Assembly: GCA_964553035.1 (NCBI GenBank)
Contig: CAZKJH010000056.1
Coordinates: 1 to 22,739, forward strand
Direction: 5' to 3'
Length of the DNA stretch: 22,739 nt
DNA from: JBBQIY01 sp964553035
GTDB taxonomy: Bacteria > Verrucomicrobiota > Kiritimatiellia > RFP12 > UBA3636
A model generated the notes under the pieces. The model ran no database searches. It was not told the origin of the DNA and saw only the letters and a list, made by a program, of their open reading frames with translations. Position numbers and translations under genes: made by a program. Positions 7,522 through 13,984 of this stretch are shown in pieces; the stretch's first letter is position 1, and the number at the start of each line of letters is the position of its first letter.

Positions 7522-9711
7522 CTAAGCCTTCTGCTTCGACTTAGAGCTACTGCGTGTTCTCTTGCCCTTGTTGTCAGCATCATTGGTATAGTAATAATAA
7601 TAATACTGGTGCTCGTAGTAGTATGACGAGTAATCATGTGAGGCATTGATATTGTTCAAGATGACACCCAAGAGATTCCCACCCATACTGGAGATCATGT
7701 CTTTAGCGCGCTTACAAAGTGCTCGAGGATACTTCCTATGCTGAATCACCATCGCCACACCGTCCGCAAGCCTTGTCAACTGCGCCGTATCGCTGACGCC
7801 GATCATCGGAGGGGCGTCCATGATCACGCGATCATATCGCAACCTCGCTTCGTCTAGCAGATTCCGCATCTCATCGGTATCCATCAAACCATAGACACTT
7901 GAATTCGATATTCTTCCAGAAGGTAGAAAGTCAAGATTCGGGAGGAGCGTCTTCTGGACGGCCTGATCAAACGTCGCTTCACCCACGATGACGTTGCTGA
8001 GCCCAGGGACATTCTCTAGGCCGAAGATCTTATGCAGGCGGGGACGATGTAAGTCCGCGTCAATCAACAAAACTTTTTCACCAACTTCAGCACAAACGTA
8101 CGCGAGATTGAAAGATGTCAACGACTTACCTTCACCTGCACTTGCGCTCGTAAAAGTAATAACCTTGCCTTCGCCAAGCTTCTTCGACGACTTCAGGTTC
8201 ATACGAAGGACGCGATAAACTTCGGAATGTTTTGCTCGTGCCGATGGGTCATTGAGGGCTCGAATCTTCTGAGGAATAATGCCCACAACGGAAGTCGCCA
8301 GATATTTCTCAACATCATCCACGCTTTTGATGGTCGTATCGAGATATTCCACAAAGAAGGCTAGAACCACGCCAAAGAAAATACCCGCCACGACGCTCAA
8401 GGTCACGTTCAAAGCAAAGTTCGGACTGATCGGAAGCGGAATTTCTGGTATCTTCGCTTCATCGATAATCTCAACACTGGTCGTCGGGATCTTGAGCGTG
8501 ATCTTCTCACGATCCATGCGCTCTTCAAGCGTAGCTTTCCTCGTTTTGAGAACAAGCAAATCGTTCTGCATGTTTTCGAATTCTAAGGAGACGCCAGAGG
8601 AGAGTTCGCGTTCCTTATTGGTCGCCTCCGCTAAACGGGCGGAGATCATGTCAACTTCGGACTGCGACTGCTCGTAATCAATTTTCAGGCCTAATTTAAT
8701 ATCTTGAACTCGCTCGAGAATCTTGGCGGAGATCTCTTCTAAAATGGCATTGGCCTGGATGACATCCGGGTACTGGGCACCCAGCCCAGCGCGGCGCTGC
8801 GCTGTCACTTGCATCTCTAACTTTTGCTTGTCGGAAAGGAGCGGCAACAATGAATTGTCTCCGATCAGAATGCTCAGGGAGGCGGCCGCTTCACTCGCGG
8901 AAAGCTCTATGACTCTTTCGTACTTAGACTTCTTAAGATTTGCGGTCATCTGCGCCCGATTGCTATCCGCCATGAGCTGGGCAATTTCAGACCGAATAAC
9001 TGAATTTCCGGAGTCGAGATTGGAAAGCACTGTGATGCCGTGCTTGCTTCGGAATACGGACAGATCATCCTCGGCTGTCGCAATTTGCCGATCCAGTTCT
9101 TTGAGGGATTCTTTTAACGCCTCAAGCCCGCTTTCGATGGCCTGCTTACCCTTATCTTGGGAACGCTTCAGAAATACTTTGGCGATGGTGTTAGCCACAT
9201 TCGCAGCGACTTTGGCGGCCTCGCCGTCTGGCTTATCGGGCTTATCGAGCTTGACGGAGATTTCGATTAGATCGGTATCGCGGCGAATGTTCAGCGATGT
9301 TTTGTTCTGCACGAGCTTAACAGTACGTTCGAAATTTGTTTTAGCTGTCTGCGTCGCCTTCCAACCGTACGCAAGGCCCATTTCATCGTCAAGTCTCATT
9401 TCACGAACAACCTGCTCGATCACGGGAGAGGACTTGATAATTTCGAATTGTGTTCGCAGAAAAATAGGATCATACCGAGAGAACGACTGTGTGAAGAGGT
9501 CAATATTCGGCGTTTCATGCTGAACGCGAATCAACGTCGTGGACGCATAGATTCGTGGCATCTGACGTGTAATCACGATACCGGTGAGAATCATCAGCAG
9601 AGAAACGGCAATGACGATCTCCTTGCGTGCATAGAGGATTTGCCAGTAATCAAGAAAATGAACCGCCTCTGTGGGGGCCTGCTGCTGCTGCTGAGTCTGA
9701 TCTGTGTTCAT
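7522..9711 (-). CDS. polysaccharide co-polymerase with tyrosine autokinase domain (Wzc-like BY-kinase)
   Basis: Wzc-type proteins control chain length and export through cycles of tyrosine autophosphorylation. The N-terminal Wzz domain has a membrane segment at about 33-49 and ends in PIPLPISPNF-type sequence (EIPLPISPN) before a second segment at about 432-453. Between them lies a long coiled-coil region. The cytoplasmic kinase has Walker A SASAGEGKS (about 522-530), Walker A' LLIDAD (548-553) and Walker B VIMDAP (629-634). The tail is an extreme tyrosine cluster, ten Tyr within about residues 694-708, followed by a basic end. Kinase and membrane parts are fused in one chain, as in proteobacteria. 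I take the ATG at 9711 (729 aa) over the TTG just before it. Two triplet repeats are present: (CTG)5 at 9679-9693 encoding Gln5 and TAA-type repeats at 7592-7604 encoding Tyr. Confidence 0.96.
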   Translation of the reverse strand: MNTDQTQQQQQAPTEAVHFLDYWQILYARKEIVIAVSLLMILTGIVITRQMPRIYASTTLIRVQHETPNIDLFTQSFSRYDPIFLRTQFEIIKSSPVIEQVVREMRLDDEMGLAYGWKATQTAKTNFERTVKLVQNKTSLNIRRDTDLIEISVKLDKPDKPDGEAAKVAANVANTIAKVFLKRSQDKGKQAIESGLEALKESLKELDRQIATAEDDLSVFRSKHGITVLSNLDSGNSVIRSEIAQLMADSNRAQMTANLKKSKYERVIELSASEAAASLSILIGDNSLLPLLSDKQKLEMQVTAQRRAGLGAQYPDVIQANAILEEISAKILERVQDIKLGLKIDYEQSQSEVDMISARLAEATNKERELSSGVSLEFENMQNDLLVLKTRKATLEERMDREKITLKIPTTSVEIIDEAKIPEIPLPISPNFALNVTLSVVAGIFFGVVLAFFVEYLDTTIKSVDDVEKYLATSVVGIIPQKIRALNDPSARAKHSEVYRVLRMNLKSSKKLGEGKVITFTSASAGEGKSLTSFNLAYVCAEVGEKVLLIDADLHRPRLHKIFGLENVPGLSNVIVGEATFDQAVQKTLLPNLDFLPSGRISNSSVYGLMDTDEMRNLLDEARLRYDRVIMDAPPMIGVSDTAQLTRLADGVAMVIQHRKYPRALCKRAKDMISSMGGNLLGVILNNINASHDYSSYYYEHQYYYYYYTNDADNKGKRTRSSSKSKQKA
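7592..7604. repeat. trinucleotide repeat encoding the tyrosine tail
   Basis: Plus-strand TAA units give repeated TAT tyrosine codons in the C-terminal tail of the Wzc-like kinase. Gain or loss of units would stay in frame and change the number of phosphorylatable Tyr residues. Confidence 0.6.
9679..9693. repeat. (CTG)5 microsatellite encoding Gln5 near the Wzc N-terminus
   Basis: Five perfect CTG units on the plus strand (CAG on the coding strand) encode five glutamines ahead of the Wzz domain. The repeat is in frame, so slippage would alter length only. Confidence 0.8.
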
Positions 9712-9731
9712 CAATGTCTTTCAAAACTAAA

Positions 9732-9753
9732 CCGCCGATTATCAAGTCGGCGG
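9732..9753 (-). terminator. hairpin between the beta-barrel and Wzc-like genes (possible partial terminator)
   Basis: CCGCCGA (9732-9738) and TCGGCGG (9747-9753) form a perfect 7-bp GC-rich stem with an 8-base loop. On the minus strand it is followed by TTTAGTTTTG, an imperfect U-tract. It lies in the 100-base gap after the beta-barrel gene. A partial terminator would give more outer-membrane protein than co-polymerase; an mRNA-stability stem is the alternative. Confidence 0.5.
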
Positions 9754-9814
9754 AGAATTCACCAGAAAGCTGGCATCCTATTAACCCATATCCTCTGCAT
9801 CGGAGCCAGTGAGA

Positions 9815-11164
9815 TTACAGGAACTTAAGCGTCGCGTTGACGCCGATTGTGTTTTCGGTGTAGCTCGAATCAACATCCGAATCAACGTTCTCGTAGCTGT
9901 AGAAGACCGAGGTAGAGAAGTTCGAAGTCCACTTATATGAAGCATTCAGCCTGACCCCCATGCTGTCGCGCTTGCCATCGTCGCCTTCTTCTCGCATTTG
10001 TGCAAGGCGATCTTGGTAAAAGTCGTAATTTTCTGCGTCGGGATCGACATCCGCCAGCTCGTAAGTTCTGGTGCGATACTCGAGAGTAGCCCCGAGGCGG
10101 AGTTTGTTGCGCTTGCCCAAAATCCTTGAGACCGATGCGAAGAGCGTTGTGTTCTTCTGGGAACTATAAGGGAAGATATCGGCGTATGCCTTGCCGTACT
10201 TCATGCCGATTCTGCCGCTTGTGCGCGCCTGCTGATAAAGGAGCAACTCTAGAACAGAATCGCCAAGCATCGAATCATCGTCGATGCCGTCTGCCTCATA
10301 CCACATAAAATTGTAACCCGTTCTCGCGCTGAAAATGAACTGCTGGTTCCCAAACAAATCGTATGCGATTTGAATACCAGAATTAATGTACTGGATGCCA
10401 ACGTCGATTATGCCAACCGTTTCCTCTCCGCCCATTGGATCGGCTGAGTCTCCGTTATTGCGGTCAAATGCCGTGTATTCTGTGTAGAGACCGTAGGAGA
10501 GATAACGGCTTTGACGACGCATTAACTCGGCGTGAAATACATACTCATCTTCGTCGCTATTGAGAGCGAGCTCTTCATCATCGTAGCGCTTGATGTTATA
10601 TTTTCCGGATATGCGAAGGTAGTCGTCAGCGGTGAGCGTCCGTTTTACCGCCACCACGAAGTCGTTCTTATAATAGTCATCATTTCTGGTTTCAAGCTCA
10701 TCCGGCGCAAATACGTAATCCTCTCCGTAATGCCAATCCTTCGCACCACTCCACCAGTAATTTTCTGAGATATTGACTTCCGTGCGTCCACCGATGTACA
10801 AATCAAGATCCGCTCTGACTGCGTGGGACAACTCATTATCAGTTCCTCCCTCACGCGGATTGTCGTAATAGGTATACGAAGGACTGTAGGAAAGCCGCAT
10901 CCGGTACTTCCCTTCAAGCTCATGGAAGAAGGAGATTGTTGGCGTGAACCACATCTCGGTATCCTCTTCTTTGTCAAGCGGAACATCTTTTACGATATAT
11001 CCGTCTGGGATTGCATCGCGATTGTCAGTACGCTTAACACCGACTGTCAAGCTAAGTCCAATCGGGGAGGGTCTTACTTCATCCTGCCCCATGGCCATCG
11101 ATGCCAACGCAACGCAAATGAAGAGTGCAGAAACAGCCGACAAGACAGCTTTAAATAAACTCAT
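9815..11164 (-). CDS. outer-membrane beta-barrel protein, first gene of the EPS operon
   Basis: A signal peptide with a hydrophobic core (about 8-24) ends near AMG before QDE. The mature protein of about 420 residues alternates polar and hydrophobic/aromatic residues in many short strands (RMRLSYSPSYTYYDN, ATLEYRTRTYEL, FSTSVFYSYENVDSD). Between them are acidic loops rich in Asp/Glu, and the C-terminus is NATLKFL. These are hallmarks of an outer-membrane barrel with a large strand number, probably 16-18. GGAG lies 7 bases before the ATG, and a good promoter lies about 50-80 bases upstream. Being co-transcribed with a Wzc-like kinase and a truncated Wza-like protein, it is a good candidate for the actual outer-membrane polysaccharide channel. 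No named family was recognised from sequence alone. Confidence 0.88.
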   Translation of the reverse strand: MSLFKAVLSAVSALFICVALASMAMGQDEVRPSPIGLSLTVGVKRTDNRDAIPDGYIVKDVPLDKEEDTEMWFTPTISFFHELEGKYRMRLSYSPSYTYYDNPREGGTDNELSHAVRADLDLYIGGRTEVNISENYWWSGAKDWHYGEDYVFAPDELETRNDDYYKNDFVVAVKRTLTADDYLRISGKYNIKRYDDEELALNSDEDEYVFHAELMRRQSRYLSYGLYTEYTAFDRNNGDSADPMGGEETVGIIDVGIQYINSGIQIAYDLFGNQQFIFSARTGYNFMWYEADGIDDDSMLGDSVLELLLYQQARTSGRIGMKYGKAYADIFPYSSQKNTTLFASVSRILGKRNKLRLGATLEYRTRTYELADVDPDAENYDFYQDRLAQMREEGDDGKRDSMGVRLNASYKWTSNFSTSVFYSYENVDSDVDSSYTENTIGVNATLKFL

Positions 11165-11215
11165 TTTATGACTCCTATGGAAAGGTTTGAATAGACAATA
11201 ACCTCCGAGTTACAT

Positions 11216-11245
11216 AGGATACCGAATCATACGCTTCAACGTCAA
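11216..11245 (-). promoter_or_regulatory. predicted sigma70-type promoter of the EPS operon
   Basis: On the minus strand TTGACG (11245-11240), an 18-base spacer and TATCCT (11221-11216) match -35/-10 boxes at 5/6 and 4/6. Transcription would start near 11209, giving a leader of about 45 bases before the beta-barrel ATG with its GGAG site. Confidence 0.6.
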
Positions 11246-11266
11246 CCACAAAAACACCACAAAAGC
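11245..11266 (-). repeat. tandem 11-bp direct repeat abutting the EPS promoter -35 box
   Basis: Plus-strand ACCACAAAAAC (11245-11255) and ACCACAAAAGC (11256-11266) are adjacent copies identical at 10 of 11 bases. The period equals about one helical turn, so both copies face the same side of the DNA. They lie just upstream of, and touch, the predicted -35 box, which is the usual place for an activator site. Confidence 0.55.
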
Positions 11267-11293
11267 ACATTGCCGTGATTTTTTGGTTCGTTT

Positions 11294-12397
11294 TTAACGT
11301 TTCTCACCCGCAACACGAGCGAGTTCAGCCTTGAGCCGCATCGCTTCGTTCGATTCCGCTAGCGCCTCAAGCAACTCTTCAATCTGGCCTTCCATCACAC
11401 GATCGAGGCTGTATAAGGTTAGATTGATGCGGTGATCTGTCATTCGATTCTGCGGAAAATTGTAAGTGCGTATCCGTTCGCTGCGGTCGCCCGAGCCGAT
11501 CATGACGCGCCGGGCACTGCCCATACGCTCCTCTTCCTTAGTCCGAGACAGATCCAAAAGCTTGCTGCGGAGCGTTGCCATGCACTTTTCTTTGTTGCTG
11601 TGCTGTGAGCGCTCTTCCTGACACGCCACCACGATGCCCGATGGCAAGTGCGTGATGCGGACAGCAGAATCCGTCTTGTTCACATGCTGCCCACCGGCAC
11701 CGCCGGCTCGATAAAAATCAAAACGGAGATCTTCTGGGTTGATGACCAGCTCGTCCTCCTCCTCAGCCTGCGGAAAAACTGCAACCGTCGCGGCAGAAGT
11801 GTGGATGCGTCCCTGCGACTCTGTCTCAGGGACGCGCTGCACACGATGCCCACCGCCTTCGTAGCGGAAAACCGAATAAGCTCCCTCGCCTTCAACGAGA
11901 AATACGATTTCCTTGTAGCCGCCCATCTCTCCGAGACTGGCATCCACAGGCGTTACCTTCCAGCCATGTACTTCAGCATAGCGACAATACATCCGATAGA
12001 GATCGCCGGCGAAGATCGCCGCCTCGTCCCCACCCGTCCCCGCACGGATTTCAAGCATGGCATTTCGGTGCCAGTCGGGATCCGGCGGCATCAGTGCCGT
12101 AGAGAGTGCTTTCTCGGCCTTCGGAAGTACCGCCTTCGCTTCGGACATCTCTGCCTGTGCTAACTCCCGAAACTCACGATCCGACACCGGATCGTCGAGA
12201 ATGCGGCGAGCCCCATCAATCGTATCAACGATATTAAAATAGCAAGAAGCTCGGGCCTCCAACTTTTTCAAGGCAGAATGCTCAAGCGCAAAGCCCTTAT
12301 ACCGCTTTTGATCGGCAGCAATGGCGGGATCTGACAACGCCTGCTCCACGGCGCTGAGGCGGTTCAAGATCTTCTCGACTTGTAGTTTTTCGATCAT
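11294..12397 (-). CDS. prfA: peptide chain release factor 1
   Basis: RF1 reads UAA and UAG stop codons in the ribosomal A site and triggers peptide release. The peptidyl-hydrolysis motif GGQ is at 235-237 (AGGAGGQHVNKTDSAVR). The codon-recognition tripeptide PxT that distinguishes RF1 from RF2 is PET at 190-192, and RAGTGGDEAA (118-127) is also conserved. Length (367 aa) is normal. The start must be at 12397 or later because an in-frame TAG lies two codons upstream, and the N-terminus aligns with known RF1. No Shine-Dalgarno sequence precedes the ATG: the U-tract of a strong terminator ends about 5 bases before it, an odd arrangement for expression. It is the last gene of the translation cluster. 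Confidence 0.97.
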   Translation of the reverse strand: MIEKLQVEKILNRLSAVEQALSDPAIAADQKRYKGFALEHSALKKLEARASCYFNIVDTIDGARRILDDPVSDREFRELAQAEMSEAKAVLPKAEKALSTALMPPDPDWHRNAMLEIRAGTGGDEAAIFAGDLYRMYCRYAEVHGWKVTPVDASLGEMGGYKEIVFLVEGEGAYSVFRYEGGGHRVQRVPETESQGRIHTSAATVAVFPQAEEEDELVINPEDLRFDFYRAGGAGGQHVNKTDSAVRITHLPSGIVVACQEERSQHSNKEKCMATLRSKLLDLSRTKEEERMGSARRVMIGSGDRSERIRTYNFPQNRMTDHRINLTLYSLDRVMEGQIEELLEALAESNEAMRLKAELARVAGEKR

Positions 12398-12402
12398 GTG
12401 CT

Positions 12403-12443
12403 AAAAAAACATCGCAGAAGCCAGGCAAGCCCAGGCTTCTGCG
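12403..12443 (-). terminator. strong intrinsic terminator between rpmE and prfA
   Basis: Perfect 10-bp arms CGCAGAAGCC (12413-12422) and GGCTTCTGCG (12434-12443) with an 11-base loop are followed on the minus strand by ATG and seven T residues (12409-12403). It ends the rpmI-rplT-rpmE transcript, only 5 bases before the prfA start codon. Confidence 0.88.
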
Positions 12444-12465
12444 GATCGATTGCGATTTTGCCTTG

Positions 12466-12672
12466 CTACTTCGTCTTAGTCGCGTAGCGGCGCTTGAAGG
12501 AGTCGATACGTCCTTCCGTGTCAATAAAGGTCTGTTGACCCGTAAAATACGGGTGGCAGGCTGAACAGGTATTAACAGTCATCGTCTTGACGGTTGAATT
12601 CGTATGGAAAACATTACCGCAAGCGCAGGTGACGGTTCCAGGACCATAGTTAGGATGAATATCTTTTTTCAT
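12466..12672 (-). CDS. rpmE: 50S ribosomal protein L31, zinc-binding form
   Basis: L31 sits at the central protuberance and bridges the subunits. The 68-residue protein has the standard start MKKDIHPNY and four zinc-type cysteines, C16, C18, C36 and C39 (CxC and CxxC). This marks the zinc-containing (C+) form rather than the YkgM-type paralogue. AAAGGA, about 9 bases before the ATG, overlaps the end of rplT, which lies 12 bases upstream, so translation is probably coupled. A terminator follows. Confidence 0.97.
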   Translation of the reverse strand: MKKDIHPNYGPGTVTCACGNVFHTNSTVKTMTVNTCSACHPYFTGQQTFIDTEGRIDSFKRRYATKTK

Positions 12673-12684
12673 TTGAAAATTCCT

Positions 12685-13041
12685 TTACTTGATTGCAGTC
12701 TTAGCCTGCTCAACAAGTCCAGCAAACCCGATAGGATCTGCAATGGCGATCTCAGAAAGGGCCTTGCGGTTGAGTTTGATTCCAGCCTTGGTCAGACCTT
12801 CGATGAAACGGCTATAGGTGATGCCGTTCGCACGCGCGGCGGCGTTGATTCTGATGATCCAGAGTCCGCGGAAGTCGCGTTTGCGTAACTTGCGGTGTTC
12901 GGTGGCCATGACCATGGCGCGATCCACGGCCTCGGTGGCCTGCCGGAAAAGTTTGCTGCGGTTGCCGCGGAAACCCTTGGCTAGCTCGAGACGGCGACGA
13001 CGGCGCTCTCTAGACGCTGGTGCGTTAGTTGCTCTTGACAT
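12685..13041 (-). CDS. rplT: 50S ribosomal protein L20
   Basis: L20 binds 23S rRNA early and is needed for large-subunit assembly; in several bacteria it also represses its own operon. The 118-residue product carries the family signatures ASRERRRRRLELAKGFRG and KRDFRGLWIIRINAAAR, with a long basic N-terminal tail. GAGGAG is 7-8 bases before the ATG. It follows rpmI by 43 bases and precedes rpmE, forming rpmI-rplT-rpmE. Confidence 0.98.
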   Translation of the reverse strand: MSRATNAPASRERRRRRLELAKGFRGNRSKLFRQATEAVDRAMVMATEHRKLRKRDFRGLWIIRINAAARANGITYSRFIEGLTKAGIKLNRKALSEIAIADPIGFAGLVEQAKTAIK

Positions 13042-13084
13042 TGATAATCTCCTCTAAATTGTTGTTAACGTTTCGCTCGCAGGT

Positions 13085-13279
13085 TTAGGATGCAAGCAAT
13101 TTCTTGACACGCTTCTGCTCCGGCGCCGACAAAGTCGCGGTGCCGCGGAGATTGCGTTTACGTTTGCGCGACTTGCAACTTGACAGATGTCGATTGCAGG
13201 CGCGAGAGGCGAGAACCTTTCCGGTCGCGGTGATCTTGCAGCGCTTGGATGCGCCTTTGTGTGTCTTCTTTTTAGGCAT
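13085..13279 (-). CDS. rpmI: 50S ribosomal protein L35
   Basis: L35 is a small, very basic 50S protein. The product begins MPKKKTHKGASKRCKITATG, the canonical L35 start, and is 64 residues long, the usual size. The reading frame stays open upstream through the leader and tRNA-Ala, but the start at 13279 is fixed by homology. GGGG about 7 bases upstream is only a modest ribosome site. infC, which commonly precedes rpmI, is not present; instead a 220-base leader and tRNA-Ala lie upstream. Confidence 0.97.
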   Translation of the reverse strand: MPKKKTHKGASKRCKITATGKVLASRACNRHLSSCKSRKRKRNLRGTATLSAPEQKRVKKLLAS

Positions 13280-13500
13280 TGGTAACCCCGTTGCGGCGTA
13301 GGCTGTTTCAAACCCACGCCTATTGTTGTTATGGCGATACACGTCTGAAACGCACAACCCCTCCGACAAGGCTATTGCACAACGTCGCTCTCGCTCTTTT
13401 AATCCTCTGTTCGCTTCCTGGACACACGGAGTATCGGTGTCCGCTAGGCTTTCGCCCAGCCGGCTGCAGGGAAGAATGAAAACGTCGTCGTCGGAAAAAC
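13280..13500 (-). other. untranslated region between tRNA-Ala and rpmI with inverted repeats
   Basis: No gene is visible. GGACAC (13420-13425) and GTGTCC (13437-13442) form a perfect 6-bp hairpin with an 11-base loop. Nearer rpmI, GTTTCA and TGAAAC arms enclose CGCC and GGCG arms. The palindrome AGCCGGCT lies near the tRNA end. In other bacteria L20 represses rpmI-rplT through a leader structure, so this is the place to look for one. I cannot match it to a described L20 leader by eye. Confidence 0.4.
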
Positions 13501-13576
13501 TGGTGGAGCGAATGAGATTCGAACTCACGACCCCTACGTTGCGAACGTAATGCTCTACCAACTGAGCTACCGCCCC
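13501..13576 (-). tRNA. tRNA-Ala(CGC)
   Basis: A full cloverleaf can be folded: acceptor GGGGCGG with TCGCTCC, D arm GCTC/GAGC, anticodon stem TTACG/CGTAG with loop TTCGCAA (anticodon CGC, reading GCG), T arm GTGAG/CTCAT with TTCGAAT, discriminator A and encoded CCA. The G3-U70 pair, the major alanine identity element, is present and supports the assignment. Confidence 0.96.
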
Positions 13577-13684
13577 AGCGTCTCTGACCTGTAAAACAGC
13601 TAACTAAACTACCATTTCTTCTGCCCGAACTCAAGAGGATTCTTACACCATTTTATTTTTCCGTGAACAACCGCTCTTTTATCA

Positions 13685-13715
13685 TTGACTTTTATACCAT
13701 TTTTATGGTTATATT
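13685..13715 (+). promoter_or_regulatory. predicted promoter of tRNA-Val
   Basis: TTGACT (13685-13690) and TATATT (13710-13715) resemble -35 and -10 boxes. The spacer is long at 19 bases (18 if TTATAT is used). The tRNA begins 13 bases after the -10, and the region is AT-rich. Confidence 0.5.
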
Positions 13716-13728
13716 TGACCCATTCCCC

Positions 13729-13805
13729 GGGCGATTAGCTCAGTTGGTTAGAGCATTACCTTCACACGGTAGGGGTCACTGGTTCGAGTCCAGTATCGCC
13801 CACCA
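13729..13805 (+). tRNA. tRNA-Val(CAC)
   Basis: A complete cloverleaf is present: acceptor GGGCGAT with ATCGCCC, D arm GCTC/GAGC, anticodon stem TTACC/GGTAG with loop TTCACAC (anticodon CAC, reading GUG), T arm ACTGG/CCAGT with TTCGAGT, discriminator A and encoded CCA. It is divergent from tRNA-Ala and opens the plus-strand half of the window. Confidence 0.97.
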
Positions 13806-13846
13806 GCTTTATCGTGCATGCCACCCGCTTAAAGCGTAGTGTTTTC

Positions 13847-13984
13847 ATGCAAGAAATGCGTGGTGTAGGTTGGAGCGGTATCCAGGCTCACAAAGGGCAA
13901 AGAATCTCTTTGATTTATAAAACATCCCACAGCGCTAAGAAGGTCTGCAAGAGTCTCCGGCACCAGATTAAGGAAGAGAGCTGA
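13847..13984 (+). CDS. possible small ORF overlapping the first GH51-like gene (45 aa)
   Basis: An ATG-initiated frame of 45 codons ends in TGA that overlaps the next ATG as TGATG, an arrangement typical of coupled genes. The product is basic (HSAKKVCKSLRHQIKEES) with no known motif. There is no clear ribosome site, and a likely promoter/operator for the downstream gene lies inside it, so it may be chance. Function unknown. Confidence 0.2.
   Translation: MQEMRGVGWSGIQAHKGQRISLIYKTSHSAKKVCKSLRHQIKEES
13898..13912 (+). promoter_or_regulatory. 15-bp palindrome upstream of the GH51-like operon, candidate operator
   Basis: CAAAGA, ATC and TCTTTG form a perfect inverted repeat 71 bases before the first GH51-like start. 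It is followed directly by an AT-rich TTTATAAAA block that could hold a -10 element. Position and symmetry suit a repressor site for sugar-dependent control; no cognate regulator gene is in the window. Confidence 0.4.

Noticed and set aside
13085..13561. Longer version of rpmI starting inside tRNA-Ala
   Set aside because: L35 homology begins exactly at MPKKK (13279). The upstream part is translated tRNA sequence.
13580..13655. Possible minus-strand promoter for tRNA-Ala (TTGAGT, 17 bases, TAGTTT)
   Set aside because: The -10 matches only half of the consensus and would start far from the tRNA 5' end. Kept as a weak possibility only.
13781..13805. tRNA-Val 3' end as a phage or island attachment site
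   Set aside because: No second copy of this sequence and no integrase or phage gene is in the window.
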